Made by a program: the position numbers and the translations under genes. From Glandiceps talaboti (taxonomy: Eukaryota > Hemichordata > Enteropneusta > Spengelidae): a stretch of DNA of 64,000 nt. Numbering within the stretch: position 1 is the stretch's first letter; each line of letters starts with the position of its first letter. The notes beneath the pieces are model-generated. The model saw nothing but the letters and a program-made list of their open reading frames with translations. It was not told the origin of the DNA and ran no database searches. Of this stretch, positions 1 through 9,769 are shown in pieces. The DNA lies in the NCBI RefSeq assembly GCF_964340395.1, contig NC_135567.1, positions 13,754,591 through 13,818,590 on the forward strand. Direction: 5' to 3'.

Positions 1-292
1 AAATACACATCTATTATATAGTCCACTGTTCTATATTCTAACCTAACCCCCTAGCTTGAATACAAATACACATCTATTATATAGTCCACTGTTCTATATT
101 CTAACCTAACCCCCTAGCTTGAATACAAATATACATCTATTATATAGTCCACTGTTCTATATTCTAACCAAACCCCCTAGCTTGAATACAAATACACATC
201 TATTGTATAGTCCACTGTTCTATATTCTAACCTAACCCCCTAGCTTGAATACAAATATATATCTCTGGTATAGTCAGTCCACTGTTCTACAT
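1..292. repeat. 63-bp minisatellite, about 4.6 copies
   Basis: The unit starts AAATACACATCTATTATATA and includes CCTAACCCCCTAGCTTGAA. It repeats every 63 bp with few differences, and the array is cut by the window start. Confidence 0.95.
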
Positions 293-745
293 TCTACCCT
301 AACTCCAGCTCCCTAGCAGGAACTGCCTTCTGATCATGTACTGCCAATGCAGACTCGTTAGGGTGTCCTATTAAACTCCCTAGGTTGAATACAAACATGT
401 TTTTTTGGACAGTTTGGTTATTGTTCGATGTTAGAACTACTTCCTTGCCCATAGATTGGACTAACGTCTGATCATGTATTTCCAATGCAGTCAGCTTAGA
501 GGGTCCAACCAAAAGCCCTATTAAACTCCCTAGCTAGGTTGAATACAAATGTGTATTTTTTGTACAGTAAGGCCACTGTTGAATGTCTTATATCCTTGCC
601 TATAGCAGGAACTACCTTCTGACCATGTACTGCCAATGCATTCTGGTTAGGGGGTCCTATCAAACTCCCTAGGTTGAATACAAATGTATTTTTTTTGTAC
701 AGTGAGGCCAATGTTCACTGTTTCATATCCTTGCCTATAGCTGTG
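293..745. repeat. Diverged ~150-bp tandem repeat, 3 copies
   Basis: Each copy contains a stretch like AGGAACTGCCTTCTGATCAT, then CCAATGCA, AACTCCCTAGGTTGAATACA and a T-run. The last part shares the CCTAG..TTGAATACAAAT core of the 63-bp array before it, so the two are related. Short minus-strand open frames here are repeat by-products. Confidence 0.8.
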
Positions 746-1156
746 TTTTTGTCAAAAAGTGAACATACGTCTGCGAATATAATTGTAGATCAGCTTATAA
801 CATAGGGTACTTAGAAAGATAAGATTTGCTAAAAGATTACGAGACTGCAAGCCAGTAAGTGATACCCTGAGGCAGATTGAAAGACGAGTGAAACTGAAAA
901 TTGACTGCTTAGTAGTTATTTGGATTAAATGTATACATATTGTACTTCGTTACGAGTACGGAATTATACAGTCACTTCACTTATTCACCGTTTAATGGAA
1001 TTAATATGCTCCTGGAAAGTCTTTGTAGTCTGGGAATGTCAATCGATTATATTTCCGGGAAAGACGTGGGAATTTCATACCAAACTTGGTTAGTTGTACG
1101 GTTGTACCATGATTTTGGTTGTCTAAAAACTGGTTAAATGCCTGAGAAACTTTTCG
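746..1156. other. Non-coding stretch with no recognised feature
   Basis: AT-rich sequence without convincing coding potential; the short + frame at 940-1137 has no recognisable domain. Confidence 0.6.
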
Positions 1157-1850
1157 TAGATTTTACCTACTTACCACCGTTAACAAAAACACTGGTAGGG
1201 AACCCTGGTAAAATGACTAGAGAACTCAGGTAGATTTTACCTACTTACCACCGTTAACAAAAACACTGGTAGGGAACCCTGGTAAAATGACTGGGGAACT
1301 CAGGTAGATTTTACCTACTTACCACCCTTAACAAAAACACTGGTAGGGAACCCTGGTAAAATGACTGGGGAACTCAGGTAGATTTTACCTACTTACCACT
1401 GTTAACAAAAACACTGGTAGGGAATCCTGGTATGACAGGGGAACTCAGGTAGATTTTACCTACTTACCACTGTTAACAAAAACACTGGTAGGGAACCCTG
1501 GTAAAATGACTGGAGAACTCAGGTAGATTTTACCTACTTACCACCCTTAACAAAAACACTGGTAGGGAAACCCTGGTAAAATGACTGGTGAACTCAGGTA
1601 GATTTTACCTACTTACCACCCTTAACAAAACACTGGTAGGGAACCCTGGTAAAATGACTGGGGAACTCAGGTAGATTTTACCTACTTACCACCCTTAACA
1701 AAACACTGGTAGGGAACCCTGGTAAAATGACTGGGGAACTCAGGTAGATTTTACCTACTTACCACCCTTAACAAAACACTGGTAGGGAACCCTGGTAAAA
1801 TGACTGGGGAACTCAGGTAGATTTTACCTACTTACCACACTTAGCAAAAA
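1157..1850. repeat. 74-bp minisatellite, about 9 copies
   Basis: The unit includes GATTTTACCTACTTACCACC, then an ACACTGGTAGGGAACCCTGG core and AAATGACTGGGGAACTCAGG. It repeats every 74 bp. Related copies occur at 12.1-12.3 kb, about 34.7 kb and about 52.7 kb, so the unit is dispersed as well as tandem. Confidence 0.95.
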
Positions 1851-1874
1851 TTGTAGCCATGGCAACTGTGGTTT

Positions 1875-2067
1875 CGCAAGAAATAGTGGATGTGGAAACT
1901 GACATCAACTTAAAAAAGACAATATAAAAGTATTCTTCCAATCTGTAATGGCTGTACATCTGATGAGAAGAAATAAACAACACAGAGACCATTTGGAAAA
2001 CAATGGAAAACCTGAATTAGACATTCACACATGAAAAAAAATAAATAAATAAATAAAATAAAAAATT
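1875..2067 (+). mobile_element. Dispersed element, copy 1 (inverted relative to copy at 8.6 kb)
   Basis: About 190 bp starting near AAGAAATAGTGGATG, including GACATCAACTTAAAAAAGAC, AATCTGTAATGGCTGTACAT and GGAAAACCTGAATTAGACA, then an A-rich end with AAAT repeats. Its reverse complement recurs at 8596-8785 with roughly 90% identity by eye. The A-rich end suggests a short retroelement, but no tRNA-like promoter boxes were recognised. Strand is nominal. Confidence 0.7.
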
Positions 2068-3140
2068 TACCTACCCTACCTATTTTAAATTGAATGTGAT
2101 TGGAACCACGCAATTTCTTTTACGCCTTATAAGGAGACACTCAATGAACCTGAAGTAGGTGACTTTCATAATTTTCACACCGAAAAGAAATTACGTTCAG
2201 AGATTAACTCTTTTGCAACTTATAAGTATGGTAAAATGATCTCTTTAATAGTCTGAGATGATTTCAAACGATGGTAAACCATAAATATCTAGTTACAAAT
2301 CTCTCGTATTAAGTTTTAGATCTCAAGTTATAGGAATTAATGGGGTATGAATTTAATTTCTATTATGGGTCCCGTTACATTTAATACCGTAATAACAAGA
2401 GTCTTGTTTGGTATTTTAGCAAAATGGAATATATATCAGAGTGTTAGAACCATCGCTGAACAGAGATGTGGGCCAATACACTTTACCACCATCTGCGACA
2501 GTATTTTGAAGTCGTACACGCGTAAACAACGTTGTAAGCTTGGATTTATCCAAGTATTTTTGTGCAGTACAAAGTATTAGCTCGCATAGCGACTCAATGA
2601 CTAGTACGCATGTGCGTCCTATATACTATGCAATGTTTTTTTTGCTGGTTTTACCCAAGGATGCATTGTGGCGCAATGAATATGCATGTGCGTTCTACAT
2701 ACTATGCACATTCTCGACACAGAGGGCGCTATTTACAATATCATCATAAGGCACTCAGTCACAAATGAATCTACTCTGTGTGAGCTTATGGGCTTTGCCT
2801 AGTTATGATATTAATTTATTTGTAACTATTCATATGCACAGATGAGTCTTCATCATAAAACGAAATATTGTGATTTTATACGAAGATGCATAAAAACATT
2901 TCATATTTCTCAAGCTAAGTTGTATGTTGAATATCATAGTGAGGAAAATTCAACCTAAGGGGCCTTACTCAATATTGAGGCCCTTTAAGCCACTTGCCGC
3001 TTACCACTGCAGCCGGGGTTTGAATTCTGGGTTTGATTAAATTTACCACATACTGTAAGTAAGAAGAGTGTTGTTCATTTTAACTCTACCGAACAACACA
3101 GCTACAAAATGTGTAAAAAGTGTGTTACTGTAATTTGCAA
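2068..3140. other. Non-coding stretch with a partial hairpin
   Basis: No supported gene. At 2945-2995 a hairpin formed by CCTAAGGGGCC and GAGGCCC resembles the inner part of the inverted-repeat elements at 18.2 and 56.0 kb and may be a partial copy. A CTCF-like AGAGGGCGCTATTTA lies near 2722. Confidence 0.5.
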
Positions 3141-3309
3141 ATACAATAACAACATTTTACACATTTATTAATCTTTTGCAATGTTTTGAGTTACAAACAA
3201 GGACTTGGTCAATGTTGTTTCACATTGATTTTTCAAATAGGAAGCCATGATAAAATTGTTTTATAAATTAAAAATCAAAAATAAATACCCAATCCTCATC
3301 CATATGGCC
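3141..3309 (+). mobile_element. Single arm of a dispersed foldback element
   Basis: The copy runs from ATACAATAACAACATTTTAC through ACTTGGTCAATGTTGTTTCA, GGAAGCCATGATAAAATTG and AATACCCAATCCTCATCCAT. The same arm occurs at 11342-11512, partly at 61757-61820, and twice in opposite orientation at 63447-63762. Confidence 0.8.
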
Positions 3310-4055
3310 ACTTTGTAACATAGTGTTTGATGACTATTTTAGATCATTTTGTATTGAAAAAAAATTATGTAGTGACCTAGCTCCTGGCTAAATAAATATA
3401 TTTTAAACATCACATCAGTCTATCTTGCATCATCCTTGTGTGTCCAGGAAAAATAACACATCGCAATATTACCTCTCATTTCTTTCTTGATTTTAACTGA
3501 GAATGGGTTTGAGTTTTCTTTATCAAGTAACTACAAAAGTTTTATTTTATTTCTGAAATGCATATTACCTCAACAAATTTGAATTTGGAGGCTATGTCAA
3601 TAGTGTGACTCAGAAGATGTGAAATTATCGACGACCATTTTGAACATGAAGTATAGTTCAGATATATTTTAGGTAATTTTTTTTCTACATTTTGAAAAAA
3701 ATTAAATGCGATCACTCAGTTTCTTCTTGATTTGAACTAAGAATGAGTTTTCTTGAAAAAAGTAACGAGAAAAGTTAAAATTAAAATTCTAAGGTGCATA
3801 CTAACTCTAAACTTAAATTAGGAAGGTATATCAATAGTGTCACACAGAAGATGAATGTGTTTGGTAACATGATCTGAGGGAGACTCCTGCAAATATAAGA
3901 CACTTTACTTAGACCGGAATTATGATTACGTATGTGCATAATTTTACGCTTGACTGGTACGTAACTTCAATCAATCAATACTATTGGAGTGTATCTGTCA
4001 TGTTTTGTTATTTAAGGGAGACATCGGATAATTTGATTTTCATTTAGAGTAGAGC
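3310..4055. repeat. Diverged ~245-bp duplication within non-coding DNA
   Basis: The segment around 3473-3630 (TTTCTTGATTTTAACTGAGA, then AATAGTGTGACTCAGAAGAT) recurs diverged around 3717-3860 (TTCTTGATTTGAACTAAGAA, then AATAGTGTCACACAGAAGAT). Nothing else is recognised in this stretch. Confidence 0.6.
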
Positions 4056-5300
4056 TCCCTGATTGAATAATGGACTCCCCTCTGCGTTGAATAACAGGTA
4101 TTATAAGTTCAAGAGCATCACTTTTCGTCCCTTTGTCTGTGAATTACGTGCTCAGTAAGTCGAGAGGGTATATTTCCGTCGTTTTGGATTTCCCTGGTGA
4201 GATGATAAACAGGTAGAAGAGCTGTTGTTCCTTTTTTCGTGTGTTGATTTACATGACACACAGTGGACAGTGTTTTTCCGTAGCTTTGGATATCTCGAGA
4301 GTTGAAAAATTAGGAACTGGAAGTTGACGCATGTCATATGCCGTTCTTTCCTTGAACTACACCATCCATAATACAAAGTGTGCTACCATCGCCGTGGAGA
4401 TTCCCCTCCGAGTTGAAAACCAGGAATTGTAAGTTCAAAACATTACTTGTCATTTTTTGGTTCTGAGGGTTTGTTTCTAGATCTGTTGCCACGGATTTCC
4501 GCCAGTGAATAGAAAAATGATAATCGTAAGTTCAAGGTTGTCATTACCTTTTTTTCATTGAATTACATGATCCAAAAGTCAGGTGGGTTTGTTTCTAGAT
4601 CTGTTGCCATGGATTTCCCCTCGGTGATTGGAAAAAATGAGAATTGTAAGTTCATCTTCAAGTGCTGTAGTTGTCATTATTTTTGTCCATTGAAATACCT
4701 GTTCCAAAAAGCCAGGTGGGTTGGTTTTCATTGCCTTTGATTTCTCCTGGGAGTTGGAAAAATTAGAATTGTAAGTTCAAGAGCTATGGATGTCATTACC
4801 TCTGTGTATTGATGGATTTCTCCTGAGAGTTGGAAAAATGGGATTTGGAAGTTCAAGAACTATATGGTTGTCGCTACCTTGTGCATTGAGAGTGTGAGTT
4901 TCCGTCACCTTGTCAGTTGTAGAATATGACTTCGAAGTTCAAGAGCGTCATTTGCCATTTCTGTGTTGAAGTACAAGATCTGAAAGTCGTGAGGGGATAC
5001 TACGTTTGTATTTGCATATAGTTTCTGACATGTTCAATTTCCCTGTGAGTTTAAAAACCAAAAATCGTAAGTACATGAGTTTCAATCAGTTGTTGTTGCA
5101 TCATCTGTTGGTACCGACACTAAATCTCTTAAGTCAAGAGGATTTGTTCTATCACCTTGGATTTCCCTTGTGAGTTCAAGAACAGGAATTGCAAGTTAAT
5201 AGCCGTCACTTCTTTCAGATTTTAGATACCAGTGTTGTAGGCTACTGTGATGTTTCCATTCTCTACATATTCCACAATGGTTATCGTCCTTCCATCTGTG
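4056..5300. repeat. Degenerate ~115-130-bp tandem repeat, about 10 copies
   Basis: Copies share GTTGAA(T/A)TACATGATCC-like, GGATTTCCCCT(C/G)GGTGA-like, GAGTTGGAAAAAT and GTAAGTTCAAGAG-like segments. Divergence is high and open frames are short and unrelated to known proteins. Confidence 0.7.
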
Positions 5301-5309
5301 AGTTAGTCT

Positions 5310-5475
5310 AGAACTTGAGAGGGCTTGTTTTCTATAGTCTTTCTCTCCACCATATAGTTAGTCTAGTTCCTATACGGTATCGTTACCATTTACACCATGT
5401 AGAAGTATATATGCAATCTCTATCTCCACTGTATAGTCAGATGACTTCTCTAGCACAACATACCACTGACAGCAG
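5310..5475. repeat. Isolated relatives of the 48-bp unit of the 52-kb minisatellite
   Basis: AGTCTAGTTCCTATACGGTA, then TCGTTACCATTTACACC closely matches the unit repeated at 51.9-52.7 kb, but in about one copy flanked by weaker similarity. Confidence 0.6.
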
Positions 5476-5483
5476 TAGTTTTA

Positions 5484-6153
5484 TGCTATTGCAGCGTTGA
5501 TGTAAACGCCATGATGTTATCGCGTTTTTAATGCTATTGCAGCGTTGATGTAAATGCCATGATGTTATCGCGTTTTTAATGCTATTGCAGCGTTGATGTG
5601 AACGCCATGATGTTATCACGTTTTTAATGCTATTGCAGCGTTGATGTAAACGCCATGATGTTATCACGTTTTTAATGCTATTGCAGTGTTGATGTAAACG
5701 CCATGATGTTATCGCGTTTCTAATGCTATTGCAGCTTTGATGTAAACACCATGATGTTATCGCGTTTTTAATGTTATTGCAGTGTTGATGTAAACGCCAT
5801 GATGTTATCGTGTTTTTAATGCTATTGCAGCGTTGATGTAAACGCCATGATGTTATCGCGTTTCTAATGCTATTGCAGTGTTGATGTAAACGCCATGATG
5901 TTATCGCGTTTCTAATGCTATTGCAGCGTTGATGTAAACGCCATGATGTTATCGCGTTTTTAATGCTATTGCAGCGTTGATGTAAACGCCATGATGTTAT
6001 CGCGTTTTTTAATGCTATTGCAGCGTTGATGTAAACGCCATGATGTTATCGCGTTTTTAATGCTATTGCAGCGTTGATGTAAATGCCATGATGTTATCGC
6101 GTTTTTAATGCTATTGCAGCATTGATGTAAACGCCATGATGTTATCGCGTTTT
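5484..6153. repeat. 48-bp minisatellite, about 14 copies
   Basis: The unit contains GCTATTGCAGCGTTGATGTA, then AACGCCATGATGTTATCGCG, then a T-run. The 48-bp period keeps a minus-strand frame open; this is not a gene. GATGTAAACGCC(A)TGATG is very uniform between copies, pointing to recent homogenisation. Confidence 0.95.
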
Positions 6154-6319
6154 CACATCACACACTTTCAAACGAGAGACTGAGTTTGTACCAGCTGTTA
6201 GTGTGTGATTGATTAGTAGCACTGACATACGCTGTTCAGCCTGTCCACAGCAGAAGATTTTGTAACATTTTCGGTAGAATTTTCCCACTTAACTATACGT
6301 GGAGAAAGAGACCAGAGAA

Positions 6320-6770
6320 AACAATAGATTACCATAGCAACAAGATTCAATCAAATGTGGATATTTATGCATGGACTTATTACTGGTATTAACTCAAAAT
6401 GGCGATTTTTATTGAATATGCTGTGTACGACGTTTGCAGAGATGTAGTTTCTTTCTGTAGCAACAGAATTCCATCAAATATCGATAGTTATACATGGATT
6501 CTCAACTCAAACCATTTGTGATTTTGTGCCTTTTTGAGAACATTATTCTCTATAACTTCGCATATAATGCCTGTAGTTGCTTCACAGATTACCATGGCAA
6601 CAGAATTCTATCAAATATAGATGTATTGGTTCACATATCAATTCAAACTGTTGGTGATTTTTACAACTTTTTGAGCGACTTTATTCTCCACAACTTTGCA
6701 TACATGCATGTAGTTGCTTTACAGATTACCATGGCAACAGAATTCCATCAAATATAGATGTAGACACATA
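6320..6770. repeat. ~135-150-bp tandem repeat, 3-4 copies, with X-box-like motif
   Basis: Each copy holds AGATTACCAT(A/G)GCAACA(G) near AATTCCATCAAATAT. ATTACCATGGCAAC is close to an RFX X-box. The frame at 6494-6757 has no recognisable domain. Confidence 0.75.
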
Positions 6771-6994
6771 GCTTGGTGAAATGAGATTTTCGAGTATCAC
6801 TTGAATGTTCAGTAGTGCGTGAATGAACAGAAAGCCTTCTGGCATATCTTGTGTACATTTAACTTTCAGTTGAGATGACGGCGTACGACTGCAGATGTTT
6901 CGTTAGATTTCCTAGAGTAGAAGAGATACTCTAAGGATTTGCGAAGTTCTTTTACACTGGTTCGACAAATAATATGAACACTTTTCAGAGACAC

Positions 6995-7375
6995 ATTTTT
7001 TTAATAAGGTTTTAGAACCCTGGTTACAGATAAGGTGAAATCTGGTCAAATTTACACTTTCCTATACATTCAGTGTTTTTAATAAGGTTTTAGATCCCTG
7101 GTAACAGATAAGGTGAAATCTGGTCAAATTTACAGTTTCCTATACATTCAGTGTTTTTACTAAGGTTTGAGAACCCTGGTAACAGAGAGGGTGAAATCTG
7201 GTAAAATTTACAGTTTCTTATACATTGTGTGTTTTTACTAAGGTTTTAGAACCCTGGTAACAGAGAGGGTGAAATCTGGTAAAATTTACAGTTTCCTATA
7301 CATTCCATGTTTTTACTAAGGTTTTAGAACCCTGGTAACAGAGAGGGTGAAATCTGGTAAAATCTGGTAAAAACG
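6995..7375. repeat. 78-bp minisatellite, about 5 copies
   Basis: The unit is built on ACTAAGGTTTTAGAACCCTG, then GTAACAGAGAGGGTGAAATC and TTACAGTTTCCTATACATTC, repeating every 78 bp. The same unit forms the array at 25.5-26.1 kb and single copies near 12.04 and 17.5 kb. Confidence 0.95.
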
Positions 7376-7790
7376 TTGGCAAAGGAACTCATGCTATTTT
7401 CAGATCTGAGTTTGATTATATCATAATTGCTTAATATAATTATGAATTATGGATATGAATAACTAATATGAGTTAATTAAATTTGAAGTAATTTGATTAT
7501 CAGACACTAGAAATACCTCAACACCAAGTGCAGAATTTCCGAGAGAGGTTACCTGCTCCAAATGGCCTTCTTTATCTGACGTATCTCATCGGACATATCT
7601 TTCTACCACTTTCCCATTTCACTAGTACTGCTTCCATACCTTCCCAGGCTATATCATCATGCATGTATATATTATTAATATAATGAGTGTGCAGTTTAGA
7701 TGGAAATTCATCTGTGTTGGTAAAAACCCATGGATGTACAGGGGAGAAATACATCCATGGTAAACCATAGTATCGAATTGAACTTCGGTT
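7376..7790. other. Non-coding stretch with a perfect 11-bp hairpin
   Basis: No supported gene; the minus-strand frame at 7572-7835 matches nothing known. CCATGGATGTA at 7729-7739 pairs with TACATCCATGG at 7750-7760 across a 10-base loop. Confidence 0.6.
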
Positions 7791-7987
7791 CCAAACACAA
7801 CCTGAAAATTTTACCTGAAATTTTTGACTGAACATTTCAGTTTTGTCAACAATTGACCAGGCATCTATAACCCCTTATTAGACTTGTGTCTGTAAGGTCA
7901 TGTGTACTGAATAGTGGGTCAATCTGTTGACAAAGACTGACGTGTACAGTCGAAAATTTCAGGTAAAATTTTCAAGTTTGTGTTTGG
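7791..7987. mobile_element. Foldback (MITE-like) element just upstream of the EF-hand exon
   Basis: The two ends are inverted copies of each other over roughly 70 bp. The left arm 7791-7862 begins CCAAACACAACCTG and includes TTTTGTCAAC. The right arm 7914-7987 includes GTTGACAAA and ends CAAGTTTGTGTTTGG. The short unique centre is about 50 bp. No coding sequence is present, as expected of a non-autonomous element. The family is not recognised. Confidence 0.75.
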
Positions 7988-8005
7988 ATGTAATGTAAAA
8001 ATGTC

Positions 8006-8146
8006 ATTTCTTGCTATGTACACTAGAGGGCGCTATATAAGTTCCTTTTCATGTCATTTCATCTTGCAGTCATGATTTCTTGCTATGTACACTAGAGGGC
8101 GCTATATAATTTTTTCCCTTGTTTCATTTTATCTTGCAGTCATGAT
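8006..8146 (+). repeat. 70-bp tandem duplication spanning the 3' splice site of the EF-hand exon
   Basis: Two copies lie 70 bp apart. Each holds TTGCTATGTACACTAGAGGG, the CGCTATATAA that follows, a pyrimidine-rich stretch, and CTTGCAGTCATGAT. The second copy provides the real acceptor (AG at 8138-8139). The first provides an identical decoy (AG at 8068-8069) followed by the same first seven exon bases. Each copy also holds a CACTAGAGGGCGCTAT core resembling a CTCF site. Confidence 0.9.
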
Positions 8147-8429
8147 CTACTTGTGATGTGTAGACAGTTAAACATGGAGGATTCTGTACAAGAGATTATG
8201 CATCAACTTGGTGCGGACGAAAGTGGACGAATCTCGTACGACGAATTCGCAAAGTGTCGGATGCAACTTATGAACGAAATCAACTCTGCCGCGCAACAAA
8301 TGGATAATAATAACGGGAATGAGAATAATCCCGTGGAAACGAAATGTGATTCCACAAATTCCGGGAGTAATCCCAATTTACAAGTACCAAAAATGACGTC
8401 ATGGCCGACCAGTAGTGATAATAGTATGG
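8140..8429 (+). CDS. MCC: MCC orthologue, internal exon encoding the EF-hand region (long isoform)
   Basis: The exon encodes about 96 residues of an orthologue of MCC, a coiled-coil, PDZ-interacting scaffold protein linked in vertebrates to Wnt and NF-kB signalling and cell migration. From its first complete codon it reads HDLLVMCRQLNMEDSVQEIM, then HQLGADESGRISYDEF. This is the end of one EF-hand helix followed by a second, degenerate EF-hand: loop position 1 is Gly, while Gly6, Ile8 and Glu12 are kept. An Asn/Ser-rich linker follows, then MTSWPTSSDNSMG. As I remember it, human long MCC has nearly the same blocks (CRQLNMEESV, LGADENGKIS, SWPTSSDNSLG). The acceptor is a pyrimidine tract ending in AG at 8138-8139. 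The donor GTAAGT starts at 8430. The exon enters with one base of a split codon and leaves in phase 1. The upstream exon carrying the first EF-hand loop was not found. Ca2+ binding is uncertain because the loop is degenerate. Confidence 0.93.
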
Positions 8430-8595
8430 GTAAGTGTTCTGGCCTAATAAAAAACAATTGTGTGGTTCCGATAGTAGTGATATCAAAAACAACCATATGA
8501 GGCCAAACAACATTAACCAGGTTTGAAAATGACAACATAAACTGCCAGTTCCTTAAAACCCAACCATAGCGGGGGCTATGTCATTTTCAATGACT

Positions 8596-8790
8596 TGTTT
8601 ATTTTATTTTATTATATTTTTTTTTTCTGTGTGAGTGTCTAGTTCAGGTTTTCCATTATTTTCCATATGGTGTCTGTGTTGTTTATTTCTTCCTATCAGA
8701 TGTACAGCCATTACGGATTGGAAGAATAGTTTTATATTGTCTTTTTAAGTTGATGTCAGTTTCAGCATCCACTATTTCTTATGAGACTTC
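8596..8790 (-). mobile_element. Dispersed element, copy 2, inside the intron between the two MCC exons
   Basis: The reverse complement matches 1875-2067, for example CCATTACGGATTGGAAGAAT, TTTTTAAGTTGATGTCAGTT and CACTATTTCTTATGAG. The element fills much of the 556-bp intron. Orientation is opposite to copy 1. Confidence 0.75.
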
Positions 8791-8985
8791 ATGATTTTAT
8801 TATTATTTTTCTCAAATAGGTAAAAAAAAAAGTTTAGGGTTGGCAGTGAAAAGCTAGGTGGGGGTCGGGTAACCGGAACCAAACAATTATTTTTTTTTGG
8901 GTCTTGTCAACTATATATACTTCAGTGTGTTCTTTTGCTTTCAAAAACTTTCTGTTATTTTCATTCCACTCTTTTCCTTCCGTAG

Positions 8986-9140
8986 GTGCGTGTTCTGGTG
9001 GCGTCAGAGAAAGCTGGGAATACGATTCAGGTGCAAGAGACCTGAGTCCAGAACCCAATGCTTTGCAAAAACTTATGGATGGCGCCACCAGTGGTGGAGC
9101 TGCCGGACAGAGCTCAAACTTCCTAGAGCTTGCCAACACG
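8986..9140 (+). CDS. MCC: MCC orthologue, next coding exon (linker before the coiled coil)
   Basis: This exon is 155 bp with acceptor AG at 8984-8985 and donor GTAAGA at 9141. The phase-1 join to the previous exon makes a Gly codon, then ACSGGVRESWEYDSGARDL. The SWEYDSGARDL block is a hallmark of the long MCC isoform. Next come an LQKLMD segment and FLELANT. In human MCC the matching SYLELANT is followed directly by LHSAALASL, the start of the coiled-coil region shared by both isoforms. The exon ends in phase 0 at exactly that boundary. The intron between the two exons is 556 bp. The 3' partner exon is not visible in the following 55 kb, so the next intron is very long or the exon lies past the window. 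Confidence 0.93.
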
Positions 9141-9171
9141 GTAAGACATGTTATTTTGTTTGTATGTCGTG

Positions 9172-9370
9172 TTTGTTTGTTACTATGACAACAAACTTGT
9201 GTTTGTGTGTTACTATGACAACACACTTGTGTTTGTGTTACTGTGACAACAAACTTGTGTATGTTATTATGACAACAAACTTCCCTTTTTGTGAAAAAGG
9301 GAACTTGTTTGCTGCTTGTGTTGCTATGACAACTTGTGTGTGTGTTTCTATGACAACAAACTCTTTATGA
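9172..9370. repeat. ~28-bp minisatellite with RFX X-box-like motifs, 32 bp after the exon
   Basis: Six 14-mers of the type GTT(N)CTATGACAAC occur at 9179, 9209, 9237, 9263, 9320 and 9344, separated by AAACTTGTGT-like spacers. Five of the six fit the X-box palindrome RYYNYYATRRNRAC; the copy at 9237 has GT instead of AT in the centre. Confidence 0.85.
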
Positions 9371-9414
9371 AAAAAGGAAAATTGGTCTAAAGTTTGTATG
9401 TCTATGTTAGAAGT

Positions 9415-9545
9415 TTCATTCTCAACAATTTTTCCTTTTTTTGTGAAAAAGGGGAAAAATTTATTTATACTGGTAGGTTTTTTTATCTGAACAATTTTTC
9501 CTTTATTTGAAAAATTGAAAATATTGTTCATGTATGCAATAATGA
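9415..9545. repeat. Short duplicated T-rich/A-rich hairpin segments
   Basis: CAACAATTTTTCCTTT followed by GAAAAAGGGGAAAAATT, and a second weaker copy at about 9490, form self-complementary segments. Low complexity; no function inferred. Confidence 0.5.
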
Positions 9546-9602
9546 TTGAACATTTTTGCTGACTCTTGAGATGATCAATTGAATGTTGTAAAGAAGTACT
9601 TG

Positions 9603-9645
9603 ATTGATTAATTAATTAATTAATTAATTAATTAATTAATAATGT
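9603..9645. repeat. TTAA microsatellite
   Basis: About ten repeats of ATTA/TTAA in uninterrupted series. Confidence 0.95.
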
Positions 9646-9769
9646 TTGTGTTTCATTCAATCTTTCAAAGAAGACATTTTGAATTCTTGAAATGTTAGAT
9701 TGGATCCACTTTTGTTAAAGCTTGAAAGTTATGGTACTCAGATATAATGATTTAGTTCAACATTTCTTA

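Noticed and set aside
1140-1850. AACCCTGG/CCTAACCCC-type units as interstitial telomere repeats
   Set aside because: Neither the 74-bp nor the 63-bp unit contains tandem TTAGGG copies.
3000-3030. GGGGTTTGAATTCTGG resembling a tRNA or SINE B box
   Set aside because: No A box or cloverleaf could be found around it.
5484-6153. Regular repeats suggesting a CRISPR array
   Set aside because: Head-to-tail minisatellite without unique spacers, in an animal genome; the same holds for the other arrays.
8203-8538. Minus-strand frames of 77 and 111 codons opposite the EF-hand exon
   Set aside because: Shadows of the real + strand exon, which matches MCC.
8834-9370. Longer frames running through exon 8986-9140 (130, 157 and 94 codons)
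   Set aside because: The correct frame and limits are set by splice sites and MCC similarity; the rest is intron read-through or antisense.
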